Part shown: piece after piece, positions 1 to 6,651 of the stretch
How positions within the stretch are numbered: the first letter of the stretch is position 1
Layout: every line of letters begins with the position of its first letter
DNA from: Acidobacteriota bacterium
GTDB lineage: Bacteria > Acidobacteriota > Terriglobia > Bryobacterales > JACQDG01
Reading direction: 5' to 3'
Assembly: GCA_016201195.1 (NCBI GenBank)
Contig: JACQDI010000239.1
Location: 1-9,938 of the forward strand
DNA length: 9,938 nucleotides
Notes under the pieces: model-generated
The model's input: the letters and a program-made list of their open reading frames with translations, nothing else
Databases searched by the model: none
Told to the model about the DNA's origin: nothing
Translations under genes and position numbers: made by a program

Positions 1-1
1 C

Positions 2-475
2 GTGTTGCTCGCCGGCCTCGCCGCTTCGAACTGGTGGAATCCTCCGTATCCGTTCGGTTACGAGGACAACCTGGCTGTAGTGGACTTCATCCGGCTCCAG
101 CAGCAGGCCGCCGCCTGGCTGTTGCGAAACGTACCGAATCACACCGTAACCACCGCCTGGCCGTTGACCGACGCGCTGTCCAATCCGCTCTCCGGCTACG
201 TCGCACGGCCGCTGCGGGTCACGGAAGTCGAGAATTTCCAGCCGGCAGCATGGAACGCGGTCGATGCCGGCAAGCTCCAGGTGGTGGCGCTATACTCGCG
301 AAGCTGGGAACCGGCGCGCGGCTGGCAGCGCTGGCCGCCCGTCGCCCGCCTGCTCGAACGCTACTTCGGCTACACGCCGCAGATTCCCCGCGAGGAACTG
401 ATGGCGCGCTTCCACCTGCGCTCGGTGGCCCGCTGGGAGCGCCGCGGGCAGTGGATGGAGATTTTCGTTCGGTAG
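2..475 (+). CDS. C-terminal part of a probable membrane glycosyltransferase (5' truncated)
   Basis: The reading frame is open from the window edge and stops at TAG 473-475, so only the last ~157 residues are visible; the GTG at position 2 is simply the first codon in the window, not a demonstrated start. The fragment opens with a short hydrophobic stretch (LLAGLAAS) that could be the end of a last membrane helix. It continues as a soluble, aromatic- and Arg-rich domain with WWNPPYPFGYEDN and a basic C-terminus. This is the kind of tail seen after the multi-helix membrane part of ArnT/PMT-type (GT39-like) glycosyltransferases, which use polyprenyl-phosphate sugar donors. That assignment is an inference from overall appearance; no catalytic motif lies in the visible part. 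It ends about 80 bases before trigger factor and is probably a separate transcription unit, given the promoter candidate in between. Confidence 0.55.
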   Translation: MLLAGLAASNWWNPPYPFGYEDNLAVVDFIRLQQQAAAWLLRNVPNHTVTTAWPLTDALSNPLSGYVARPLRVTEVENFQPAAWNAVDAGKLQVVALYSRSWEPARGWQRWPPVARLLERYFGYTPQIPREELMARFHLRSVARWERRGQWMEIFVR

Positions 476-504
476 CGCGAAATACGGGAACGCGTCTGCC
501 TCGA

Positions 505-533
505 TTGACAGCCCGTCTCGTTTGCGGTATTCG
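505..533 (+). promoter_or_regulatory. Candidate sigma70-type promoter for tig-clpP
   Basis: A perfect -35 hexamer TTGACA lies at 505-510. A weak -10 (TATTCG, 528-533) follows after a 17-base spacer. Transcription would begin near 540, leaving a very short leader before the Shine-Dalgarno sequence at 542-550. The -35 match is strong and the -10 is poor, so the call is moderate. No heat-shock operator (CIRCE or HAIR) was seen beside it. Confidence 0.4.
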
Positions 534-541
534 GTAGGTTT

Positions 542-550
542 AGGACGAGG
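542..550 (+). promoter_or_regulatory. Ribosome binding site deciding the TTG start of tig
   Basis: AGGACGAGG ends six bases before the TTG at 557. No ATG or GTG lies in this frame between here and the upstream gene. The protein alignment to trigger factor begins with the residues coded right after this TTG (PLVEGCKHELEITI), so both the site and the family start agree on TTG. Confidence 0.65.
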
Positions 551-556
551 CCCGCA

Positions 557-1819
557 TTGCCGCTAGTCGAAGGCTGCAAGCACGAACTAGAAATCACGAT
601 CGCACCGGAGACGGTGGAGCAGGAAACCGAACGGGTTGTCACCAAACTCGCGAGTCGCGCCAAGATTCCCGGCTTCCGGCCCGGCAAAGCGCCCGCGTCG
701 ATGGTGCGGATCCGGTTCGCCGACGAAATCCGCCAGCAGGTGATGGACGCCCTGATCCCCCGGCATCTCTACCAGCAGATCGAGGCCGAAGGGCTGCACC
801 CGGTGGGCACGCCGGACGTCAGCGACGTGCACTTCCACCCCGGCGAGCCGCTGAAATTCAAGGCGGAGTTCGAAGTCCTACCCGAGTTCGAGCTCCAGGA
901 GTATCGCGGGTTGTCCGTGAAGTACGACGATCCGGAGACGACCGAAGAAGAGATCGCGGAAGAGCTGGAGCGGATTCGGGAGAAGCACGCCGTGTACCGG
1001 AACCTCGACCCACGACCGCTGGCTGACGGCGACATCGCCGTGATCCGCTTGGAATCGAAGACGACACCGCAGGGCGTAGACCCGATCCGGCAGGAGGAGC
1101 TGACCGTGGAGATCGGCGGCAAGGAGACTCTCGCCGCCTTTACGGAAAGCCTTCGCGGGTTGAGCCCGGGCGACCAGTGTGATCTCGAGGTCACCTATCC
1201 CGAGGACTACGGCGAGCGGCGTCTGGCCGGCCAGACCGTCGCGTTTCATCTCCACGCGCACGGCCTGCGCAGCAAGGAACTGCCCGACCTGAATGACGAG
1301 CTGGCCAAAGACGAAGGTGATTTCCGGGACCTGGACGAGCTGCGCGCCCGCATCCGCTCCGAGATCGAGGCGGCCAAGCGGGATCACGCCCGGCGCGAGG
1401 CCAAGTCGAAGCTGCTCGAAGCGCTGGTCGACGCTCACGACTTTCCGGTGCCGGAGAAGCTGGTGGAACGGCAGATCAGCGCCCACGTGGAGCGCAGCCT
1501 CCGATCGCTCGCCCAGCAGGGCGTTGATCCCACCAAGGTGCGTCTGGACTGGAACAAGATCCACGAAGTGGAGCAGCCGCGCTCCACCCGCGAGATCAAG
1601 GCTGGGCTGATTCTGGACAGGATCGCCGCCGAGGAGAAAATCCGGGTGACCAACGAAGAGATCGACCGCCAGGTGCAGAGCTACGCGCGGCAGACCAGCC
1701 AGCCGGCGGCTGCCGCCCGCGCCAAGCTCGCCGAGCAGGGAGCGCTCGACCGGATGAGCACCCAGATCCGCAACGAAAAGACCTTAGAATTTCTGTTTGA
1801 ACAAGCGAGGAAGGAGTAG
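557..1819 (+). CDS. tig: Trigger factor, ribosome-associated chaperone
   Basis: Trigger factor binds beside the ribosomal exit tunnel and shields nascent chains; it also has peptidyl-prolyl isomerase activity. The 420-residue product is close to the family length (E. coli about 432). The N-terminal ribosome-binding domain is recognisable by the signature GFRPGKAP at residues 39-46, followed by the usual helix with EIRQQVMDALIP. Residues ~155-240 form the FKBP-like isomerase domain, ending in the typical PEDYGERRLAGQTVAF. The rest (ELPDLNDELAKDEGDF onward) is the helical C-terminal chaperone domain, rich in charged residues. It starts with TTG, supported by a good Shine-Dalgarno sequence. The stop is 11 bases before clpP and the clpP ribosome binding site lies inside its last codons, so the two are almost certainly cotranscribed. 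No domain is missing or broken. Confidence 0.95.
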   Translation: MPLVEGCKHELEITIAPETVEQETERVVTKLASRAKIPGFRPGKAPASMVRIRFADEIRQQVMDALIPRHLYQQIEAEGLHPVGTPDVSDVHFHPGEPLKFKAEFEVLPEFELQEYRGLSVKYDDPETTEEEIAEELERIREKHAVYRNLDPRPLADGDIAVIRLESKTTPQGVDPIRQEELTVEIGGKETLAAFTESLRGLSPGDQCDLEVTYPEDYGERRLAGQTVAFHLHAHGLRSKELPDLNDELAKDEGDFRDLDELRARIRSEIEAAKRDHARREAKSKLLEALVDAHDFPVPEKLVERQISAHVERSLRSLAQQGVDPTKVRLDWNKIHEVEQPRSTREIKAGLILDRIAAEEKIRVTNEEIDRQVQSYARQTSQPAAAARAKLAEQGALDRMSTQIRNEKTLEFLFEQARKE

Positions 1820-1830
1820 TCCCGAACCCT

Positions 1831-2415
1831 ATGGGCCTGGTGCCGATGGTCGTGGAGCAAACCAATCGGGGCGAGCGCGCCTACGACATTTACTCCCGTC
1901 TGCTGCGCGATAATATTATCTTCCTCGGTTTCCCCATCGACGACACGGTGGCCAACCTGGTGACGGCCCAGTTGTTGTACCTGGAGGCCGAGGATCCGGA
2001 GAAGGATATTTCGCTCTACATCAACTCGCCGGGCGGCTCGATCACCGCCGGCATGGCCATCTACGACACCATGCAGTTTATCCGTCCGGACATCACGACC
2101 TATTGCATCGGGCAGGCGGCGTCCATGGCTGCGCTGCTGCTGGCCGCGGGGACCAAGGGGAAGCGCTTTGCGCTGCCCAACTCGCGCATGCTGATCCACC
2201 AGCCTTCGCTGGGCGGCCTGTCGGGCCAGGCCACAGATATCGACATCCAGGCGCGGGAGATCCTGCGCATGCGGGAGATCACCAGCGAGATCCTCGCCCA
2301 ACACACCGGCCAGGCGCTAGAGCGCATCCAGCGGGACGTGGAGCGCGACTTCATTATGAACGCCGAGCAGGCCAAGGAATATGGGCTGGTGGACGAGATC
2401 ATTGTGAAGCACTAG
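1831..2415 (+). CDS. clpP: ATP-dependent Clp protease proteolytic subunit
   Basis: ClpP forms the two-ring, 14-subunit peptidase chamber that degrades proteins unfolded by ClpX or ClpA/C. The 194-residue protein has the complete serine-protease triad: Ser98 in GQAASMAALLLAAG, His123 in MLIHQP, and Asp173 in VERDFIM. The GGS segment of the oxyanion region (SPGGSITAG, 66-74) and the GQATDIDIQA handle-helix region are intact. The start at 1831 gives MGLVPMVVEQTNRGERAYDIYSRLL, which lines up with the N-terminus of Gram-positive ClpP proteins, so the ATG at 1846 is not needed as a start. The nearest Shine-Dalgarno sequence (AAGGAG, 1811-1816, inside the end of tig) is 14 bases away, somewhat far; coupling to tig translation may help. 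The gene is separated from clpX by 318 bases of repeats. Confidence 0.97.
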   Translation: MGLVPMVVEQTNRGERAYDIYSRLLRDNIIFLGFPIDDTVANLVTAQLLYLEAEDPEKDISLYINSPGGSITAGMAIYDTMQFIRPDITTYCIGQAASMAALLLAAGTKGKRFALPNSRMLIHQPSLGGLSGQATDIDIQAREILRMREITSEILAQHTGQALERIQRDVERDFIMNAEQAKEYGLVDEIIVKH

Positions 2416-2419
2416 GGCC

Positions 2420-2496
2420 TCACGGCAAGACGCAAAGCTCGCAAAGACCGCAAAGGTGTTTTTGGCGACCTTTGCGACCCTGGCGTCTTGGCGTGA
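2420..2496. repeat. Imperfect inverted repeat made of a 9-base CGCAAAG unit
   Basis: The left arm (2420-2446) and right arm (2470-2496) are 27 bases each and pair with only about six mismatches. The left side carries CGCAAAG at 2431, 2440 and 2449, exactly 9 bases apart; the right side carries the reverse complement CTTTGCG at 2470. An alternative, perfect 9-bp stem (2449-2457 with 2468-2476, 10-base loop containing TTTTT) competes with the long one. It begins five bases after the clpP stop. No T-run follows the stem on the plus strand, so it is not a textbook intrinsic terminator, though it could protect the 3' end of the tig-clpP mRNA or weaken read-through. Confidence 0.75.
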
Positions 2497-2530
2497 GACA
2501 GGGTTTTCGAGGGGCGGCTCCCGGGGGTTC

Positions 2531-2597
2531 CTTAAAGGGCGCGAAGGGCGCAAAGAAAACTCCGGCAAGCCCCTTGCGGTCTTTGCGGCTCTGCAAG
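2531..2597. repeat. Second, weaker inverted repeat of the same 9-base family
   Basis: Arms 2531-2555 and 2573-2597 pair partially, in roughly 15 of 25 positions. The left arm has AAGGGCGC at 2535 and 2544 (period 9) and then CGCAAAG at 2549; the right arm has TTGCGG at 2574 and 2583 (also period 9). This looks like a decayed relative of the hairpin at 2420-2496. Short open frames across it encode the low-complexity Arg/Leu/Phe/Ala/Pro-rich peptides that such repeats typically give, and these are not genes. Confidence 0.55.
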
Positions 2598-2666
2598 AGA
2601 TATGATGATCCGTGGGGGCCGGTTTCATAGAAGGGTTTATTCATGAGGTGTTTTACAAAGGATCTA

Positions 2667-2696
2667 TTGCCAAGCCACAGCCGATGGCCGCATAAT
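2667..2696 (+). promoter_or_regulatory. Candidate sigma70-type promoter for clpX
   Basis: TTGCCA (2667-2672) matches the -35 consensus at five of six positions. CATAAT (2691-2696) matches the -10 at five of six, with an 18-base spacer. Transcription would start around 2703, giving a clpX leader of about 30 bases. This would make clpX (and probably lon) transcribable independently of tig-clpP. Confidence 0.5.
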
Positions 2697-2703
2697 GAGG
2701 GTT

Positions 2704-2720
2704 GGCCGCCGCTGGCGGCC
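2704..2720 (+). promoter_or_regulatory. Stem-loop at the predicted 5' end of the clpX mRNA
   Basis: GGCCGCC (2704-2710), a three-base loop GCT, and GGCGGCC (2714-2720) form a perfect, fully G/C 7-bp stem. It falls right at the transcription start predicted from the promoter at 2667-2696 and ends just before the clpX ribosome binding site (GGAGG at 2724-2728). The site itself stays unpaired. A 5'-terminal hairpin of this kind can stabilise an mRNA against 5'-end-dependent decay; this is an inference. Confidence 0.45.
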
Positions 2721-2733
2721 GAGGGAGGGGTGA

Positions 2734-4011
2734 GTGGTAAAACGGGCCGGAGCGGATGATTCCTTGCGGTGTTCGTTTTGTCACAAGAGCCAGGAGGTAG
2801 TGGGGAAGCTGATCTCCACCCCCAGCGACTATCCCAAGGCCTACATCTGTGACGAGTGCGTCGCCGTGTGCAACTCGATTCTGGAAGATGACAAGGCCGA
2901 GCGCGCTCCCACGGGCGTCACGCGCCTGCAGCGTCCGCAGGAGATCAAGGAGTTGCTCGATCAGTACGTGATCGGGCAGGAGAGCCCCAAAAAGAAGCTG
3001 GCGGTGGCGGTCTACAACCATTACAAGCGCGTGTCCATGAACAGGCAGCGCATCGGCGACGTAGAGCTGGCCAAGAGCAACATCCTGCTGATCGGCCCCA
3101 CCGGCACCGGCAAGACGCTGCTCGCCCAGACGCTGGCCAAGATCCTCGACGTGCCCTTCGCCATCGTGGACGCCACCACGCTGACCGAGGCCGGCTACGT
3201 AGGGGAGGATGTGGAGAACATCATCCTCAAGCTGCTGCAGGCCGCTGACGGCGACGTGCAGAAAGCCCAGCAGGGCATCATCTACATCGACGAAATCGAC
3301 AAGATCGGCCGCAAGGACGAGAACCCCTCCATCACGCGAGATGTCTCCGGCGAGGGCGTGCAGCAGGCGCTGCTGAAGATCCTGGAGGGCACCGTAGCCA
3401 ACGTGCCGCCCCAGGGCGGCCGCAAGCACCCCCACCAGGAGTTCACCCCGGTCGACACTACCAACATTCTGTTCCTTTGTGGCGGGGCGTTCGTGGGATT
3501 AGAGAAGGTGATCGGGCGGCGCGTGGGCAAGAAGGCGGTCGGCTTCCGCTCGCCCAGCGCGGCCGCAGAGGAAAAGTTGAAACCCGTGGCGCCCAACGGC
3601 CGGGACATCGACCTGCTGGAGCAGGTGCAGCCGCACGACCTGATCAAGTTCGGGTTCATCCCCGAGTTTGTGGGCCGCATGCCGGTGGTGGCGGTGTTGA
3701 GCGACCTGGACCGCGCGGCGCTGGTGCAGATCCTGACGCGGCCCCGCAACGCCATCGTGCGCCAGTATCAGAAGCTGTTTGAGTTCGAGAACGTCCGGCT
3801 GCGCTTCGACGACGGGGCGGTGGATGCGATCGCCGACCTGGCGCTGGAACGTAAGGTGGGCGCGCGCGGCCTGCGCATGATTCTGGAAGAGATGATGCTC
3901 GACCTGATGTATTATCTGCCGTCCTATAAGCGAGTGCGGGAATTCGTCCTGACCCGCGAGATGGTGATGAACCACGATTTGAACCTGAACCTCTTGGAGA
4001 AAGCAGGGTAA
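2734..4011 (+). CDS. clpX: ATP-dependent Clp protease ATP-binding subunit ClpX
   Basis: ClpX is the hexameric AAA+ unfoldase that recognises tagged or native substrates and threads them into ClpP. The 425-residue protein has all expected parts: an N-terminal zinc-binding domain with Cys13, Cys16, Cys39 and Cys42; Walker A GPTGTGKT at 121-128; the substrate-gripping pore loop GYVG at 154-157; Walker B IIYIDE at 182-187; and sensor II GARGLR around Arg378. The ClpP-docking loop carries VGF at 269-271, a conservative form of the usual IGF, so it should still dock on the ClpP encoded upstream. The segment after it (SPSAAAEEKLKPVAPNGRD) is a variable insertion region in the family. The GTG start has a strong Shine-Dalgarno (GAGGGAGGGG, 2721-2730) and gives the usual short tail before the zinc finger. 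lon follows after 30 bases. Confidence 0.97.
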   Translation: MVKRAGADDSLRCSFCHKSQEVVGKLISTPSDYPKAYICDECVAVCNSILEDDKAERAPTGVTRLQRPQEIKELLDQYVIGQESPKKKLAVAVYNHYKRVSMNRQRIGDVELAKSNILLIGPTGTGKTLLAQTLAKILDVPFAIVDATTLTEAGYVGEDVENIILKLLQAADGDVQKAQQGIIYIDEIDKIGRKDENPSITRDVSGEGVQQALLKILEGTVANVPPQGGRKHPHQEFTPVDTTNILFLCGGAFVGLEKVIGRRVGKKAVGFRSPSAAAEEKLKPVAPNGRDIDLLEQVQPHDLIKFGFIPEFVGRMPVVAVLSDLDRAALVQILTRPRNAIVRQYQKLFEFENVRLRFDDGAVDAIADLALERKVGARGLRMILEEMMLDLMYYLPSYKRVREFVLTREMVMNHDLNLNLLEKAG

Positions 4012-4041
4012 CCCCGTCCCCAGGGCCCTCCCCGGATTCTT

Positions 4042-6447
4042 ATGCAGACATCCCGAGAAAAGTCCGAGACCAAGCGGCTGCCGATGATGCCGATTCGCGA
4101 CGTGGTCATCTTCCCTTACATGATGACCCCGTTCGTGGTGGGGCGGGAATCGAGCGTGCGCGCCCTGGAAGAGGCGCTGGCGGCGGACAAGAAGATTTTC
4201 CTGGCCACCCAGCACGACGCCTCGGTGGATGAGCCCCGACCCAACGAGATCTACAGCGTCGGCACCATCGTCACCATCGTGCAAAGCCTGAAACTGCCCG
4301 ACGGCAACATCAAGGTGCTGGTGGAGGGTGTCGAGCGCGCACGGGTGGTTTCTATCAGCGAGGACGAGGGCTTTTTCCGCGCCATCGTCAAGACCAGCGC
4401 CTACAAGTTTGAGGGCGGCCAGCAACTGGAGGCGCTGATCGGCCGCGTCACGTCGCTGTTTGAGCAGTACGTCAAGCTCAGCCAGAACCTCAACTACGAG
4501 ACGATGATCGCCGCCGTGCGGGTGGATGACCCGGGCAAGCTCTCCGACACCATCGGCGCCAACCTCCAGCTCACTATCGAGGAAAAGCAAGACTTGCTCG
4601 AGATCTTCGATCCCATCGACCGGCTCACCCGCGTGGCCGACGTGCTGGACATCGAGATCGAGAAGCTCAACATGGACCGCACCATCCAGGGGCGCGTCAA
4701 GCGCCAGATGGAAAAGGCCCAGAAAGAGTACTACCTCAACGAGAAGATCAAGGCCATCCAGAAAGAGCTGGGGCGCGGCGAGAAGAGCGAGTTCGACGAG
4801 CTAAAGAAGAAGATCGAAGCCGCCGGCATGACCAAGGACGCCCAAGAGAAGGCCGTGGCCGAGCTGAAGCGCCTGGAGAACATGCCGCCCATGTCGGCCG
4901 AGTCCACCGTGTCGCGCAACTACCTGGACTGGCTGCTGGCCGTGCCGTGGAAGAAGAAGTCCAAAGAGATCCGCGACCTGGCCTACGCCGAGAAGGTGCT
5001 GGAAACCGACCACTACGGGCTGGAAAAGATCAAGGAGCGCATCCTGGAGTTCCTCGCCGTGCGGCGCCTGGTGAAGAACCCGAAAGGCTCGATCCTTTGC
5101 TTCGTGGGGCCTCCCGGCGTGGGCAAGACCTCGCTCGGGATGTCCATCGCCAAGGCTACCGGGCGCAAGTTCGTGCGCCTCTCGCTCGGCGGCGTGCGCG
5201 ACGAAGCCGAAGTTCGCGGCCACCGGCGCACCTACATCGGCGCCCTGCCTGGCCAGATCATCCAGATGATGAAGAAGGCCTCCACCCGCAACCCGGTGTT
5301 CATGCTGGACGAGGTGGACAAGATGTCCACCGACTTCCGCGGCGATCCTTCGGCGGCCCTCATGGAAGTGCTCGACCCGGAACAGAACTACATGTTCATG
5401 GATCACTACCTGGACGTGGAGTATGACCTGAGCAAGGTCTTCTTCATCTGCACGGCCAACGTGCTGCACACGATCCCGTGGGCGTTGCAGGACCGCATGG
5501 AGATCCTGCGCCTCAGCGGCTACACCGAGCAGGAAAAAGTCGAAATTGCCAGCCGCTTCCTGGTCAAGCGGCAGCGGCAGGAGACCGGCCTCAGCGAGAA
5601 GCAGCTCAGCTTCGCCAACGACGGCGTGGTGCGGATCATCCAGGAATACACGCGCGAGGCCGGCGTGCGGAACCTGGAACGCGAGATTAGTAACGTCTGC
5701 CGCAAAGTGGCTCGCAAAGCGGTCAAGACGCCCAAGGAGCAATTCTCCATCCAGTTGACGGCGGAGAACGTGCCAGAATATCTGGGTGTCCCCAAGTTCC
5801 GTGACCTCGTCGCCGAGAAGAAAAACGAGATCGCCACCGCAGTGGGCCTCGCCTGGACCGAGGTCGGCGGCCAGTTGCTGCGCGCCGAAACCACGCTCAT
5901 GGAGGGCAAGGGTAAGCTGATGCTGACCGGCAAGCTGGGCGACGTGATGCAGGAGTCCGCCCAGGCGGCCATGAGCTATGTCCGCTCCCGCTCCCACCAG
6001 CTCGGCCTGCCGCGGGATTTTTACCGCAACCTGGACGTGCATGTACACGTGCCGGAAGGCGCCATCCCCAAGGACGGCCCCTCGGCGGGAATCACCCTGG
6101 CCACCACGCTCGTCAGCGCCCTCACCAAGATCCCCGTGCGAGGCGACGTGGCCATGACCGGCGAGATCACCCTGCGCGGCAAGGTACTGCCCATCGGCGG
6201 CCTCAAGGAGAAGCTTTTGGCCGCCCACCGCCACGGCATCTTCGAGGTGATCCTGCCCAAGGACAACGAAAAGGACCTGCCCGACATCCCGGAGAATATC
6301 CGCCAAGTGATGAACCTGCATTTTGTGGAGGACATGGACGAAGTGCTGCAGTACGCGCTGGAGAAGCCGCTGGAGCAGCTCGCCGTCCCCCTGGCCCCGG
6401 CCGTGGAACTGGCCCAGCCGGTGGCCGAAGAAAACGTGACGCATTAG
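4042..6447 (+). CDS. lon: ATP-dependent Lon protease (LonA type)
   Basis: Lon is a homohexameric cytoplasmic AAA+ protease that removes misfolded and short-lived regulatory proteins. The 801-residue length fits LonA. The N-terminal substrate-binding domain starts at LPMMPIRDVVIFPYMMTPF. A coiled-coil region rich in Lys and Glu follows, with EKAQKEYYLNEKIKAIQKELG. The AAA+ domain has Walker A GPPGVGKT at 356-363 and Walker B with Asp423-Glu424 in VFMLDEVDK. The protease domain has the catalytic Ser681 (PKDGPSAG) and Lys724 (second Lys of GGLKEKLL). The C-terminal ~25 residues are a Pro/Ala/Val-rich extension without a known role. The ATG at 4042 gives the usual short lead before the first conserved motif, but no clear Shine-Dalgarno is visible in the C-rich 30-base gap after clpX, so translation may depend on coupling to clpX. 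Confidence 0.97.
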   Translation: MQTSREKSETKRLPMMPIRDVVIFPYMMTPFVVGRESSVRALEEALAADKKIFLATQHDASVDEPRPNEIYSVGTIVTIVQSLKLPDGNIKVLVEGVERARVVSISEDEGFFRAIVKTSAYKFEGGQQLEALIGRVTSLFEQYVKLSQNLNYETMIAAVRVDDPGKLSDTIGANLQLTIEEKQDLLEIFDPIDRLTRVADVLDIEIEKLNMDRTIQGRVKRQMEKAQKEYYLNEKIKAIQKELGRGEKSEFDELKKKIEAAGMTKDAQEKAVAELKRLENMPPMSAESTVSRNYLDWLLAVPWKKKSKEIRDLAYAEKVLETDHYGLEKIKERILEFLAVRRLVKNPKGSILCFVGPPGVGKTSLGMSIAKATGRKFVRLSLGGVRDEAEVRGHRRTYIGALPGQIIQMMKKASTRNPVFMLDEVDKMSTDFRGDPSAALMEVLDPEQNYMFMDHYLDVEYDLSKVFFICTANVLHTIPWALQDRMEILRLSGYTEQEKVEIASRFLVKRQRQETGLSEKQLSFANDGVVRIIQEYTREAGVRNLEREISNVCRKVARKAVKTPKEQFSIQLTAENVPEYLGVPKFRDLVAEKKNEIATAVGLAWTEVGGQLLRAETTLMEGKGKLMLTGKLGDVMQESAQAAMSYVRSRSHQLGLPRDFYRNLDVHVHVPEGAIPKDGPSAGITLATTLVSALTKIPVRGDVAMTGEITLRGKVLPIGGLKEKLLAAHRHGIFEVILPKDNEKDLPDIPENIRQVMNLHFVEDMDEVLQYALEKPLEQLAVPLAPAVELAQPVAEENVTH

Positions 6448-6454
6448 AAGCGAT

Positions 6455-6543
6455 CAGCTAACAGCCATCAGCCTTCAGCAACCAGCCCTCGTGGCCGGCC
6501 CGCTGAAAGCCGAGTGCTGAATGCTGAAGGCTATTAGTTAGTG
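6455..6543. repeat. Inverted pair of period-7 tandem arrays downstream of lon
   Basis: CAG starts at 6455, 6462, 6469, 6476 and 6483, exactly 7 bases apart, giving five degenerate units of CAGCNNN. The facing array has GCTGAAA-like units at 6502, 6509, 6516, 6523 and 6530. The arms 6458-6486 and 6509-6537 match as inverted repeats in 23 of 29 positions around a 22-base loop that contains the palindrome GGCCGGCC (6493-6500). It starts eight bases after the lon stop. It could form an RNA hairpin at the 3' end of the lon mRNA, but there is no following T-run, so a role as intrinsic terminator is unproven. Confidence 0.75.
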
Positions 6544-6554
6544 AAAATCCCGCA

Positions 6555-6636
6555 ATTTGGTGATCGAGCGATTTGGTGGCGACGTGATTGACTGGGTTGT
6601 CAACCACCAAATCACCAAATCATAAAATCACCAAAT
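6555..6636. repeat. Inverted pair of period-8 ATTTGGTG / CACCAAAT arrays upstream of rho
   Basis: The left array is ATTTGGTG at 6555 and 6571 with a degenerate unit between, keeping the 8-base spacing. The right array is four CACCAAAT units at 6605, 6613, 6621 (degenerate, CATAAAAT) and 6629. Perfect 10-bp pairings exist between 6570-6579 and 6604-6613, and between 6555-6564 and 6627-6636, so a nested hairpin is possible. The centre contains the small palindrome GGTTGTCAACC (6595-6605). The same CACCAAAT unit recurs after rho at 7786-7809. Together with the period-7 array this accounts for most of the 204-base gap between lon and rho. Confidence 0.8.
6597..6626 (+). promoter_or_regulatory. 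Weak candidate promoter for rho
   Basis: TTGTCA (6597-6602, five of six to the -35 consensus) is followed after 18 bases by CATAAA (6621-6626, four of six to the -10). The -10 would be formed by the degenerate third unit of the CACCAAAT array, whose two changes make it more A/T-rich than its neighbours. A Shine-Dalgarno-like GAGG at 6643-6646 precedes the rho ATG by five bases. The candidate is weak, and the rho promoter could lie elsewhere in the gap. Confidence 0.3.
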
Positions 6637-6651
6637 CCCCCTGAGGTCTCT

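Noticed and set aside
2416..2644. Short Arg/Leu/Phe/Pro-rich open frames on both strands after clpP
   Set aside because: They are translations of the 9-base repeat hairpins and have the typical look of spurious repeat-derived peptides.
2643..2759. 38-codon small open frame starting at ATG 2643 and running into clpX
   Set aside because: It has no Shine-Dalgarno of note, spans the promoter and hairpin predicted for clpX, and its sequence is not recognisable.
4801..6444. 547-codon open frame on the minus strand opposite lon, and a 363-codon one at 3499-4590
   Set aside because: They lie wholly antisense to genes with complete catalytic motifs, have the His/Leu/Gly/Val/Gln-rich composition produced by reading GC-rich codons backwards, and show no recognisable domain.
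6512..6520. GAGTGCTGA resembling a half-site of the CIRCE heat-shock operator
   Set aside because: The partner half TTAGCACTC is not present at the right spacing; the match is part of the period-7 repeat array and lies downstream of lon.
6555..6636. CRISPR-like array
   Set aside because: The units are 8 bases and contiguous with no spacers, and no cas genes are present.
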